Source: Mantamonas sphyraenae (Eukaryota; CRuMs; Mantamonadidae). Taken from it: a stretch of DNA of 64,000 nt. The stretch spans positions 1 through 64,000 of the forward strand of contig JAPMXV010000025.1 in NCBI GenBank assembly GCA_026936335.1, in the 5' to 3' direction. The translations under genes and the position numbers were made by a program. Below are positions 1 to 9,630 of the stretch, piece after piece (the first letter of the stretch is position 1; every line of letters begins with the position of its first letter). The notes beneath the pieces are model-generated. The model was not told the DNA's origin. It made no database searches and saw only the letters and a program-made list of their open reading frames with translations.

Positions 1-125
1 CCTAACCCTAACCCTAACCCTAACCCTAACCCTAACCCTAACCCTAACCCTAACCCTAACCCTAACCCTAACCCTAACCCTAACCCTAACCCTAGCCCTA
101 GCCCTAACCCTAACCCTAACCCTAA
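1..125. repeat. Telomere repeat array, (CCCTAA)n
   Basis: About 20 head-to-tail copies of CCCTAA run from the first base, which is the C-rich strand of a TTAGGG telomere read from the left chromosome end. Two variant CCCTAG units interrupt the array near 93-104, and the array degenerates at CCCTAAATCCC (about 120-130). The variant units sit at the inner edge, as is usual where old repeats are no longer renewed by telomerase. This fixes the window as a true chromosome end of a eukaryote using the TTAGGG repeat. Confidence 0.98.
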
Positions 126-498
126 ATCCCGCATCCTGACCCATACCGCGTTTCCGGTCTAGCCCCCCTGTTGCGTTCATCAGGGTGAACGTTTCCAAAG
201 TCTGGGTTTTCGTCAAAGTCTATCCTTCTTAAGTGTTGTTCGATTGTTGATGTGATGAGTCCGGTCTAGGTCAGGTGAGTTGTGCTTGTGTCTGCTGGCG
301 GGGTGGCTGAGTTGGGTGGTGATATGGGGCAGTGGGCAATGGGTGGGAGTGGAAATGTCGCAGGTGAGTGGCCGTCGTCTTGCAACGCCACGCAGTCAGC
401 ACTGCCCATCCGCCTTCAACCAAAATATCACCAACACCCACAACACCCTCCAGCTGTCCAACACAATCCACATACACTCCAGTTCCACCACCACCACC
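126..498. other. Subtelomeric non-coding stretch before the first gene
   Basis: These ~370 bases between the telomere array and the first plausible start codon hold no convincing reading frame. The heptamer CCGGTCTAG occurs twice (near 152 and 262). The right half becomes rich in CA/CCA. I see no RNA gene, no mobile element and no further telomere-like units. It is the only place for the promoter of the first gene, but no clear promoter element can be pointed to. Confidence 0.6.
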
Positions 499-3400
499 AT
501 GGACAAAGACTACTCAAGCACTCCGAAGCAACAACACACACCCAACACCTACCCATCGTGCGTTCTGCCTTCCACTCCGTTTTCTGACTGCCCGCTGTTC
601 CCGCTTCCTTGCCTCCTCCATGCCTCCGGCGCTTCCCTGCACTCCTCCCCTGCATCTCCACTTCCCCATCACCACCGCTGCTGCATTCTCCGCCCTTCTC
701 CGATCCCCTCTCCCCTGTCACTGCCCTCCCCGTTGCCAGTTTTCCGGTCTGCCAATCTCCTCCGTTTTCCCTCTTTGCTCGTTCCAGCCTCCCTTCACCC
801 TGCTTCTGCCCTGACTGCGTCCATTCCGCCTTCCGCTCACCGTTCCAATCCCACCCCCCCCCTCCCCGTCTTCCACACAGCTACGGGTTCATGGTCCCTC
901 CCATGGCTGCCCAGCCGTTTCCGAACACGCTGCCCGTCTCTGGCGTACAAATCCCGTACCAGCACCCACAGCCACCCATCATCTGGGTCCCTGTCAACAC
1001 CCATCCCCAGCAGCACCACGCATATGCTTCTCAGGGCCACCCATACTACGCCTACCCTCCTCCGCCGCCTCCGCAGCCGCGACAAACCGCCCAGATGCAC
1101 TTCGCTCAGCCTCCGTTTCACCCTCCGCCTGCTCAAACCGCCACAAATCACAACGGCGTCCCCAAACGCATCAGCCCTGCCTTTATCGGCATCACACGGA
1201 CCACATCGACCACCACATCGTCGTCCTCCACCCACCAGGCCACACGGCAGACTGGAGACAGCGACGACAACGACGCAGACCAAGACACACCCACACATGA
1301 CACCGGCGACGTGGAGGACCTGATGTTCCTGAACTTTGGCCACCGTGAACCACGGTCAATCACCAGCAGCTCAGAGTGGATGACCAGCTCAAGGATGGAG
1401 GCGTACAACGAAGACGGCGAGGCAAACGACGCAACCCAGCAGCAAGTGGACGACGAGGTGGAAACTCAGGGCTCACTCAGCCTTGCAGACACTGGTGATG
1501 CCATGAATGAGGAGTACATGCCGCCAGACGACTGCGACGACGACACAGACGACATGCAGGAGAATACGGACGAATGGCAGCCGGGACGCACAAGTAGAGG
1601 CCACATACGGCGTCGCAGAGGCCACCTCAACCGTCATGCTGGTCCACAGAAGATGGAAGGCAACGGACGCAGGCTCAGGGTCACGGCTGGCAGTGGCACC
1701 GAGACAGGAACGTCGAGCACACGGGCAAGGATGGCTAGGAATGGAGACACCGGCGCACGGAAGAAAGCAGGTGTGGACAAGACGAATAAGTTGCCAGATG
1801 GTGTTGTGCGCAAAGGGTGGACAACGGGACACAGTGACGAGCGCAGCCACAGCAACAAGAAGGAGCACACGGCACTGCTTAACCACATGCGCACTCTGGC
1901 CAATGAGCATCCCATCGACGACATCCCCGACCTCATGACCCTGCAGGCGCGTGTTGTGGTCTGCCATGGCACCCTGTTGACGCTTGTCCGACAGATCCGG
2001 CTCGCTCTGGGCAACATTCCCCTCTCCCAGGGTGACATGGCCTTCTGCCTCACCCTTGTCGGCCGTGACATGGATCAGAGCGGATGCTGCCTTGCCATCC
2101 ACGACGCTGGTCTGGCCATGGGTGTGACAAAGACTGGGTTGAAGGTGTGCTGGCTGGAGGAGCCACACGATCACGGCGACCCCAACTACGCCCTCCTCCA
2201 CCTGCTCATGACAGAGATGGACACCCTTGGCAACAGGCCCCATCCCACCACCTGGAAGGATCACGAGCAGACCCAGCTGTGGCTGCAGAAGGCACGACAC
2301 CCTGCTGACAACGACAGCGACCCACACTGGACACAGTGCGACTACGACCACCACCTCACCACCACCACGGTGGACAGGTGGCATCCTGAGTCTGAGCGCA
2401 GTGGCTGGAACAGGGGCAATCACAACGACGAGCGTGGCAGCTGCACGGCGCGGGAGTTCCAGACGCTGCTGGCACACATGAAGGCACGCGCAGCCAGGCA
2501 CCCTCCCCATCTGCACGCACACGAGCACCATGCTCTGCGTGAGCTGATCAACAACGGCAGCCTGCTGTCCCTGCTGCGACACATCATCCTGGCGCTGGGC
2601 AACGTTGGCGTGCCCCCTGTCGACCTGGCATTCTTTGTCCGCCTCCTCAGACCACAGCTCACCTACAAGAAGGTGCAAAATGCCATCAGCAACATCCTCA
2701 CCCGCGGTGTCACCTCCCTCTCCCTCAAGATCGCCTGGCTCGACAACCCCCAACCCAGCGACGCCACACTGCACACCCTCCTGCACACCCTCATCGACCG
2801 CATCACACCCCACATCACCACCCGCCCCACCACCGTCGACGCCGTCAACACCCTCGACATCCCAGAGCTCGTTCTGACCAAGCCAACGAAGGAGGAGAAG
2901 ATGGCCGTGGAGGATGGACTGCCAGATGGCGTCGCGCGCAGTGGCTGGACATGCTGGCGGAAGAGCGAGCGCAGCCACAGCAACAAGAAGGAGCACTCGA
3001 CACTACTGAAACACATGCACAGCCTGGCGAACGAGCATCCCATCGACGACATCACTGACCTCATGAACCTGCAGGCGCGTGTTGTGGTCTGTCATGGCAC
3101 CCTGTTGACGCTGGTCCGACAGATTCAACTCGCTCTGGGCAACATTCCCCTCTCCCAGGGCGACATGGCCTTCTTTCTCACCCTTCTCGGCCGTGACATG
3201 GATCAACAGGCGTGCAGATTGGCCATCCACGACGCTGGTCTGGCCATGGGTGTGACAAAGACTGGGTTGAAGGTGTGCTGGCTGGAGGAACCACACGACC
3301 ACGGCGACCCCAACTACGCCCTCCTCCACCTGCTCATGACAGAGATGGACACTCTCGGCGACAGGCCCCATCCCACCACCTGGAAGCAGCACAAGCAGAC

Positions 3401-4073
3401 CCAGGTGTGGCTGCAGGAAGCACGACGCCCTGCTGACAACGACAGCGACCCACACTGGACACAATGCGACTACGACCTCCACCTCACCACCATCAAGGTG
3501 GACAAGTGGCTTCCCGACTCTGTGCGCAGTGGCTGGAGCACCAACCGGCACAACGACGAGCGTGGCAGCTGCACGGCACGGGAGTTTCAGACGCTGCTGG
3601 CACACATGAAGGCACGCGCAGCCAAGTACCCCCGCCATCAGCACACACACGAGAACCATGCACTGCGTGAGCTGATCAACAACGGCAGCCTGAACTCCCT
3701 GGTGCGACACATCATCCTGGCGCTGGGCAACGTTGGCGTGCCCCCTGTCGACCTGGCCTTCTTCGTCCGCCTCCTCAGGCCACGCCTCACCTACAAGAAT
3801 GTGCAAATTGCCATCAAGGACACCCTCACCCGCGGCGTCACCTCCCTCTCCCTCAAGATCGCCTGGCTCGACAACCGCCAACCCAGCGACGCCACACTGC
3901 ACACCCTCCTGCACACCCTCATCGACCGCATCACACCCCACATCACCACACGCCCCACCACCATCGCACTCGTCAACGCCTACCCCATCCCCTCCTTCAC
4001 CCTTCCCAAGCGCAAAGACCCTTCCTCCTCCTCCTCCTCTTCCTCCTCCTCCAAACGCCAACGCCTCGAATGA
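499..4073 (+). CDS. Unknown nuclear-type protein with four ~180-residue repeats (ABAB)
   Basis: I do not recognise this family. The proposed model is join(499..557, 881..4073). The ATG at 499 has a strong context (CACCACCATGG). A GTGCGT donor at 558 and a CACACAG acceptor at 879-880 join in phase, giving about 1,083 residues; without the intron the first ATG in the long frame is at 891. The N-terminal ~300 residues are low complexity: a Pro/Gln/His-rich part, then an acidic Asp/Glu/Thr part, then a basic RRRRG segment. The rest is four related repeats in ABAB order, each starting near a GW and a DER motif and ending in a Leu-rich helical part (LALGN, then LKxxWL). The protein ends in ~11 serines and KRQR, a likely nuclear localisation signal. 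It is the outermost gene, ~370 bp from the telomere. Function is unknown; a chromatin or DNA role is only a guess from the NLS. Confidence 0.7.
1790..4045 (+). repeat. Intragenic tandem duplication, period about 1,128 bp
   Basis: The A+B repeat pair of the first gene is present twice. The stretch GCAGCCACAGCAACAAG occurs at about 1843 and again at about 2971, and long near-identical runs follow in both copies (for example CTGCAGGCGCGTGTTGTGGTCTG near 1943 and 3071). The high nucleotide identity, including synonymous positions, shows a recent duplication or ongoing gene conversion. The older A/B relationship inside each copy is visible only at protein level. Confidence 0.9.
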
Positions 4074-4102
4074 ACCCTTTCCCCCACTCGACCCCTATCC
4101 CT

Positions 4103-4890
4103 TCAAAAGGACGGCCATTCCTCCTTGCTGATCACACTCCACTGTTCACTCCTCTTCCACACGTTGCCTCTCCTCCTCCTCCGCTCCCTCCTCCTCTTCC
4201 TCCTCAAATCTCTCTCGCTTCTTCGTCTCCCCTGACCTCCCGACAGCGACCCTCGCCGGAGCAGCTCCCCTCCCCTCCCCCCAATCACCGTCTCCATCAC
4301 CTCATCTGGCAGTGTCACCCACTGTGCAGTCGGTTCGTACGCCTCCATCCCTCCACGCTCAAACATCGCCTCCCTCTCCTCCCCATTCATCACCAAGGCC
4401 ACCTCCATCGCCCCATCCACTTGCCCTCCCCATCCGATCCAATGCCACGCTTTCCTCCACCCTTCCTCCCTCACCATGTCCACCGTTTCCATCTTCGGCT
4501 TTGCACCCCACCCCCTCAACACCTCCACAATCCTCTCATCCCCTCCCTTCACCCCTCTCTCCAGCGCAGTCTCCTTCCCTCCATCCCTTGCAAACGTGTC
4601 CACAGGCACACCCCACTCCCACAACTCTCTCATCGTCTCCACATCCCCACACTCCACAAACTCCACATGCTGCTTCTGGTTTCTCTCCAACAGCGACTGC
4701 AACGCGACCTTGCAACGCCCTCAATCTTCCAGCAGGACCGATTGCCATTCATCGCCTGAGCAAGCGCTGCTGCACCTTCTGTCCTGATGCTGGTGTTCCC
4801 GAAGTCAAGTATCTGCAAGCTGTTGCTCTCACTCAGTGCCTGAGCCAGTGCTACTGCTCCTTCGTCCCCGGTACGAAAGGAAGCTGCCCT
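4103..4890 (-). pseudogene. Broken LRR/ankyrin family copy with F-box-like tail
   Basis: Read on the - strand, about 4890-4710 gives two LRR repeats (GDEGAVALAQAL...). The frame then breaks near 4710 within the segment that in the intact paralogue reads NRACWMVDGV. From about 4709 the next frame carries the ankyrin-like part and the family C-terminal module (KAWHWIGWGGQ, ERGGMEAY, TLPDEVME), followed by a read-through basic tail ending at 4103. A one-base deletion explains the break. I see no GT-AG pair that would splice it. The first six LRRs of the paralogue at 6790-8119 are missing, and the copy stops being similar where the divergent + gene begins. It looks like a 5'-truncated, frameshifted duplicate. 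A shorter product using only the ankyrin and tail region cannot be excluded. Confidence 0.75.
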
Positions 4891-4919
4891 GCCCAGCCAA
4901 TCCAAGCCAACCACCGCAC

Positions 4920-6707
4920 ATGTCCAAGTCGTCAGAGGTGATGGACGTTTTGCGAAAAGGCAACAAGGCAAAGGCGCGTGCATTCTTTCGCACGCAATGT
5001 GGCATGGTCTTAAGTCAGCAGCACCTGACAGTGGAGGACCTGGACCTGCTGGCAAGCGTTTTCCTTGGTGACTCGTCGATCCCTTTCAAGCGCCTCGAAC
5101 TGAGCTACATCACCACAGAGTCCACCTCATCCCTGTTTGAATTCCTTGCCACCACAGTTGCCGCTTCCTCCTCCTTGTGCCACATGACCTTGCACGTGAA
5201 AGTCGAGGAGGACGACGGCGACGGGGAAGCCGCGCAAGAGGCCCTCCAACGCCTCGCCACAGCCTTGGAGCAGCAGCGGCCGGGCATCTGGATTCTTTCT
5301 CTGCTCAATATGCCCATAGTGAACACACAGGTATTTACGCGGCTGGTCACAGGGCTGACGAATGCCAAGTTCAAGCGCCTTGGCCAGCTCCACCTTCAAA
5401 CGCTGCCGTTGGGAGACGAGAGCGTGCCTGCACTCTGCAATCTCATCCAATCCATGCCCAACCTGTCTTATCTCAGCATGCACTCGTGTGGGTTCTCCCT
5501 GGCCGGCTTGGTCGACGTTGCACAGGCAATCGGGGGCAGCACTTCGATCACAGGGCTCACCTTGTCTCTCCAATGCGACAAACGCCGCGACCAATACGCA
5601 TCGTCGTCGTCGGGAGAAGAAGAATCTCTTGATGATGGCATCCAAAAGGTGGTGGAAGGCATTCTCCAATCTTCGACGATTGAGAATCTCGACCTTTGCG
5701 ACATCCCTCGCACACGCCACGATGAACAGGGTGTGGCGAATGCCATGTCTGTGTTTGGTCACACCCCAAGGATTCTGAAGGTCGGAAACTTGAGCAGAGG
5801 AGTGCATCGGACCACGAGCAACCAAGGCAAAGGGAACCAAATCGTCTTGGGATTTCCCCATCTCACCAAACTCTTCGCCCTCCACCTCGACGACGGCCTC
5901 CAGTGGTCTCTGGATGCCTCCATTGCACTAGCCGATGCCCTTGGGGACATGAAGGAGCTGCGCAGTCTCACCTGGAAGCACATTGTCCATCCCGACGCTC
6001 TGGTCGCCCTCGCAGACGCCGTGCGTGTGCACCCGACACTTAAGTTTGTCCACGGCGACTTTCTCGATACATCTGCGTGGCGTGATGACGTGGCACAGGC
6101 CGTCAACCGCATGCTGGTGGACAACACCCGCTTGGAACGCGTCACCCTTGGCAAACGGTGCAATCCTTCCCCGTCCGAGACGCAAGCCTTGCTGCAGAAC
6201 GTCCACAGTGTCAATCTGCAATCGTTGTTCGACTCCTCGCCCCAACCGCAGCTCATCGAGGACAATGCCAAGCATGTGCGCAAAATATTCTCGGCTCTCG
6301 GCAGGCAGGACACAGACGACATGCGTGCCATCCTCGACTCGGGCGTGTCTGTGAATCCGCGCAAGAACCTTCACATGGCTTTGTGCGACAACGCGCTTGT
6401 GCGACGGAGTGTGCAAGGTTGGCAAGTATTGGAGGAGTACGGCCTTTGCGACGATCTCACCACATTCGAACGCACCTTGTGTCAGAGGAGAATCAGGTCC
6501 ATGCGCCGTTGGCACCGTGTGTGGCATTGGGTGGTGGAACAACACGTGGATGAGGCCGTGGAGACCTCCGTGATGATCAATTCCCACGAACGCGACCTGC
6601 TCTTTGACGCAGGTGACATGGACCACTACACACCATCGGCTCTGTGGTCGACACTGCCAGACGAAGTGATGGACAGGGTGCTGGGCTGGTTGGCATGCAT
6701 CCACTAG
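4920..6707 (+). CDS. LRR/ankyrin protein with C-terminal F-box-like helix (595 aa)
   Basis: The chosen start is the ATG at 4920 (MSKSSEV); the open frame runs further up, but only with residues that look non-coding. Divergent leucine-rich repeats cover roughly residues 50-420 (for example LGQLHLQTLPLGDESVPAL, LSYLSMHSCGF, IENLDLCDI). A single ankyrin-like helix pair (DTDDMRAILDSGVSVN) follows near residue 470. The last ~75 residues are the shared family module, with WHWVV, VDEA, ERDLLF, GDMDHY and the terminal TLPDEVMDRVLGW. That end resembles the first helix of an F-box but sits at the very C-terminus. It is oriented away from the broken copy on its left and towards its relative at 6790-8119. 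A role as a substrate-recognition adaptor of an SCF-type ubiquitin ligase is inference only. Confidence 0.8.
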   Translation: MSKSSEVMDVLRKGNKAKARAFFRTQCGMVLSQQHLTVEDLDLLASVFLGDSSIPFKRLELSYITTESTSSLFEFLATTVAASSSLCHMTLHVKVEEDDGDGEAAQEALQRLATALEQQRPGIWILSLLNMPIVNTQVFTRLVTGLTNAKFKRLGQLHLQTLPLGDESVPALCNLIQSMPNLSYLSMHSCGFSLAGLVDVAQAIGGSTSITGLTLSLQCDKRRDQYASSSSGEEESLDDGIQKVVEGILQSSTIENLDLCDIPRTRHDEQGVANAMSVFGHTPRILKVGNLSRGVHRTTSNQGKGNQIVLGFPHLTKLFALHLDDGLQWSLDASIALADALGDMKELRSLTWKHIVHPDALVALADAVRVHPTLKFVHGDFLDTSAWRDDVAQAVNRMLVDNTRLERVTLGKRCNPSPSETQALLQNVHSVNLQSLFDSSPQPQLIEDNAKHVRKIFSALGRQDTDDMRAILDSGVSVNPRKNLHMALCDNALVRRSVQGWQVLEEYGLCDDLTTFERTLCQRRIRSMRRWHRVWHWVVEQHVDEAVETSVMINSHERDLLFDAGDMDHYTPSALWSTLPDEVMDRVLGWLACIH

Positions 6708-6711
6708 CGGA

Positions 6712-7025
6712 GGAGTCCTCCTCCTCCTCCTCCTCCAAACGCCAACGCCAACGCCTCGATGAACCCTTTCATTCCCACACCCTGCCCTCTCACCCTCCTC
6801 CCCTCCCCACCCACCCACTCACCCTCTCCATCACCTCATCTGGCAGTGTCATCCACTGTGCAGTCGGTTCATACGCCTCCATCCCACCACACGCAAACAT
6901 CGCCTCCCTCTCCTCCCCATTCATCACCAACGCCACCTCCATCGCCTCATCCACCTGTCCACCCCACCCAATCCAATGCCACGCCTTCCTCCACCCTTCC
7001 TTCCTCACCATCTCCACCGTAGCCC
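6712..7025. repeat. Second copy of a segment also present at about 4020-4500
   Basis: Right after the stop of the + LRR gene lie (TCC)n and CCAAACGCCAACGC, then ATGAACCCTTTC. This is a relic of the 3' end of the first gene (its polyserine-KRQR tail and stop region at about 4022-4082). It is followed by the 3' end of a - strand LRR gene, as at the first copy. From about 6828 the match to about 4291 is close to 90% for ~190 bp (for example CACCTCATCTGGCAGTGTCA in both). So a unit made of the first gene's tail plus the convergent LRR gene's tail exists twice, with the + gene at 4920 between the copies. Confidence 0.8.
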
Positions 7026-8119
7026 TTCTCAACCTCACACCTCTCCACCTCAACAACTCCACAGCCTCTTCCTTCCCAGCCCCCACCGCCACCTCCAGCG
7101 CCGTCTCCGTTCCCGTCAAGTACCCCGGACGCCAAGCATCCACACTCACCCCCCAACCCAACAGCTCCTCCATCTTCTCCCGGTCGCCGTTTTCCGCAGC
7201 GCGCACAAACGCTCGCCCTGCAGCCTCGTTGCGCCGCAGCAGAGACGCCACATCGTTCCCATACACCCCGTCCACCATCCAACATGCTCTGTTCTCCTCC
7301 AGTGCCTCTGCAACAGCCTTCGCCCCCAGATCTGCCACCCCGGAGTTTGCCAAGTCCACTTTCTGCAACGTAGCGCACTTTCCCAACGCCTTGGCCAGTG
7401 CAACCCCTCCCTCGTCACCAAACTCATTGTTCCGCACAGAAAGAAACTGCAGTGACCCACTCGCTGACACGCCTTTCGCCAGCTCCACCGCCCCTCGTTC
7501 TCCGATCTCGTTCTCCACCAGAAACAGCACCTTCAACGTCTTGTTCTGCCCCACACCAAACCCCAGCCCCTGTGCGCCCTCATCGCCGATTCCATTGTCG
7601 TTCAAAAGCAGCTTCTCCAACGTCCTGTTCTTCGAAAGCGCGAGGCCCAACGCCACCGCGCCCTTTCCTCCCACACGGTTCATCCCAATCACCAGTTCCA
7701 CCAATGTCGTGTTCCTCTCAAGCCCCTGCGCTATTGCCACGGCCCCATCCGCCCCTATTCGATTCTGCCCGAGCCTGAGCACCTCCAACGCAGCGTTCGC
7801 CATCAACATGTCACCCAGCGCGCTCGCCCCGTCATCTCCAATCTCATTTGTCGACAGATCCAGCTCTCTCATCACCTGACTCAAGATCATTCCCTGTCCC
7901 AGCAACGTAGCCCCGCCATCCCCCACGCTGGCGCCGTCCAGATCCACAACCTTCACTCCGCTGTTTGTCAGCCCTCCCGTTGCCCTCCGACCCACCCCGA
8001 CAACATACCGACCCTGCTCTTTCCAGCACCTTCACCACCTCATCCAACGTCGCCCCTCCTTCAAGCCTTGCCTTGATCTGCCCCCTCCAAAACGTTTTGA
8101 GCCCTTCTCTGCCAAACAT
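6790..8119 (-). CDS. RI-type LRR + ankyrin protein with C-terminal F-box-like helix (~425 aa)
   Basis: The model is complement(join(6790..7960, 8013..8119)). The ATG is at 8119. The 52-bp intron has a GTCGGT donor (a type also used in the SZT2 gene), a GGCTGAC branch-like site and an AAACAG acceptor, and the phases agree. The protein has a ~35-residue helical head, then eight regular 28-residue LRRs of the ribonuclease-inhibitor class (LDLSTNEIGDDGASALG pattern), as in NLRC3-like proteins. Two ankyrin-like units follow (AAENGDREKMEELLGWGVSV; ALEVAVGAGKEEAVELL). The shared C-terminal module (KAWHWIGWGGQVDEAMEVAL, CGGMEAY, TLPDEVMERV) closes it. LRRs and ankyrins are binding surfaces; the tail may recruit Skp1. 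The target is unknown. The protein is convergent with the + gene at 4920. Confidence 0.82.
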
Positions 8120-8217
8120 TCCTCCTGCGTACCCATGTCAGTCCCCCCTCCTCCTTCCCACCTTCACCCACCCACTCACACAAAAACTCTTGGCCCCGAA
8201 AGCGCGTTTCATTCCCT

Positions 8218-8724
8218 TCACGGCTCAAACTCTTTCCTCAACCCTTCCAGCTCCTCTTTCTTCCTCTCCACCTCCTCCACCACCTCCTCCCTCCTCTCCT
8301 CCAGCTCTCCAACTTTCCCATGCCCGTGTTCCCCATCCACAGCCTCTTCCAGCTGCTCCAGCACCTTGCTGGCCTGATCCAACTCCCCCACCACTGCCAC
8401 GACCCGCTCCTCCAACGCCGCCCGCTCCTCATCCTTCTCCTCCACCCTCAACACAACCCCTCCGTCCCCATCCCCATCCACAACCTCTTCCGCCAAACCC
8501 CCAAATCCCTTGTCCACGCTTCCCTTCCCTTCCATTTCTGCGTCCAAATCCGCCAATTGCCTCCGAAGCGTTCCCATCCTCTCCAACAGCTCGCTTCTCC
8601 TGTCCATCACCTCTTGGTGCACCTCTCCGTCCTCCCGAATACTCTCCAGCTCACTCTCCACTTCCTGCAATTCTGCAAACGCTTTGTTTTTCTCTTCCGC
8701 CACCACAGCTCGCGACCGCGACAT
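8218..8724 (-). CDS. Small coiled-coil protein (168 aa), unknown function
   Basis: The first ATG is at 8724 (MSRSRAVVAEEKNKAF); upstream codons in the frame look non-coding. Almost the whole protein is a predicted coiled coil with Glu/Leu heptads (for example LLERMGTLRRQLADLDAEME and the C-terminal VEEVERKKEELEGLRKE), broken by a Gly/Asp segment (DGDGDGG) in the middle. There is no signal peptide, membrane helix or recognisable domain. It lies between two - strand LRR-family genes with only ~40 bp to the upstream one. I cannot tie it to a named family. Confidence 0.6.
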   Translation of the reverse strand: MSRSRAVVAEEKNKAFAELQEVESELESIREDGEVHQEVMDRRSELLERMGTLRRQLADLDAEMEGKGSVDKGFGGLAEEVVDGDGDGGVVLRVEEKDEERAALEERVVAVVGELDQASKVLEQLEEAVDGEHGHGKVGELEERREEVVEEVERKKEELEGLRKEFEP

Positions 8725-8763
8725 TTTTCTGCCTCCTCCGCCGCACACACACACCCTCCTCAC

Positions 8764-9567
8764 TCAAACTCCCCTCCCCACCCACCCAATCACCCTTTCC
8801 ATCACCTCATCCGGCAACGTCACCCACCCTACCCACCCTCCCTCCTCCAAATACCCCTCCATCCCACCTCGCGCAAACATCGCCTCCCTCTCCTCGCCAT
8901 TCATCGCCAGCGCCACCTCCATCGCCTCGTCCACTGTCCCTTCCATCATCCAATGCCACTCCCTCCTCCAACCCTTCTCCCGCACCACATCCGACGCAGA
9001 CGACTTGGGCCCCACCACATCGCCTCGCGCCCCGAGACGCCGCAGCTCCTCCACCCCCTCCCACCACTCTCCCTGCAACGCCATCCCCAGCGCCGTGCTC
9101 TCCTCGTCATCCCACGCATCCACCAACGCCCCACGCTCCACCGCACGACCCAACCCTCGCACATTTCTCTCCACCACCGCGTCCAACAGGTCCCACGTCA
9201 CGTCTGCCCTTGTGTCCAACACCTCGCTCACTGCACCCACGCCTGCGCCCCGAAACACCCGCACGCTCTTGCTTTCCTGCTCCACCGCCCACACCAACTC
9301 GCCAAACCCGTTGCTCCACGCCTCCGCCCCGCCCTCCACCACAACTTCCTGCAGCACCTTGTTTTCTCCAATCACCTTTGCCAACGCCGCGCTCACTTCC
9401 TGGCCCGCCGCCTCCTTCACCACCAGCTTCCGCACACGCGTACGCACAAACTCTTCCCGCAACGCCTCCAACGCCCTCTCCTCACCCGTCACCTCCAGCC
9501 ACTGCACCCTATCTCTGTCCAACCCCTCCTCTCCCCATACTCCCTTTCGTGCATCGCCTACGTCCAT
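8764..9567 (-). CDS. Short LRR/ankyrin family member with F-box-like tail (~267 aa)
   Basis: The frame is open to 9612, but the first ATG is at 9567. Only ~20 bp separate its upstream limit from the stop of OST1, so the 5' part may have been lost. The N-terminal half contains degenerate LRR-like segments (VQWLEVTGEE, VRKLVVKEAAGQEVSAAL, LQEVVVEGG). The middle has an ankyrin-like unit (GLGRAVERGALVDAWDDEES). The end is the family module (EWHWMMEGTVDEAMEVALAM, ARGGMEGY, TLPDEVMERVIGWVGRGV). The tail is very like those at 4283-4470 and 6800-7000, while the N-terminus is much shorter than in the relatives. It may be an intact short member or a 5'-truncated remnant; lack of stops and good codon use favour a working gene. 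Confidence 0.65.
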   Translation of the reverse strand: MDVGDARKGVWGEEGLDRDRVQWLEVTGEERALEALREEFVRTRVRKLVVKEAAGQEVSAALAKVIGENKVLQEVVVEGGAEAWSNGFGELVWAVEQESKSVRVFRGAGVGAVSEVLDTRADVTWDLLDAVVERNVRGLGRAVERGALVDAWDDEESTALGMALQGEWWEGVEELRRLGARGDVVGPKSSASDVVREKGWRREWHWMMEGTVDEAMEVALAMNGEEREAMFARGGMEGYLEEGGWVGWVTLPDEVMERVIGWVGRGV

Positions 9568-9630
9568 GCCCAATGTTCTCAAACACTCGTTTTGTTGCGC
9601 AACCTCACGCACGTCTCTCTCACGCCTTCC

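Noticed and set aside
609-890. N-terminal extension of the first gene before 891
   Set aside because: The open frame there starts at TTG, not ATG, and codes pyrimidine-driven Pro/Ser/Phe text. A GT-AG intron from 558 to 880 explains it better.
7988-8012. GTATGT as the donor of the intron in the 6790-8119 gene
   Set aside because: It is the best-looking donor, but it leaves the wrong phase for every AG acceptor nearby. GTCGGT four bases earlier keeps the frame.
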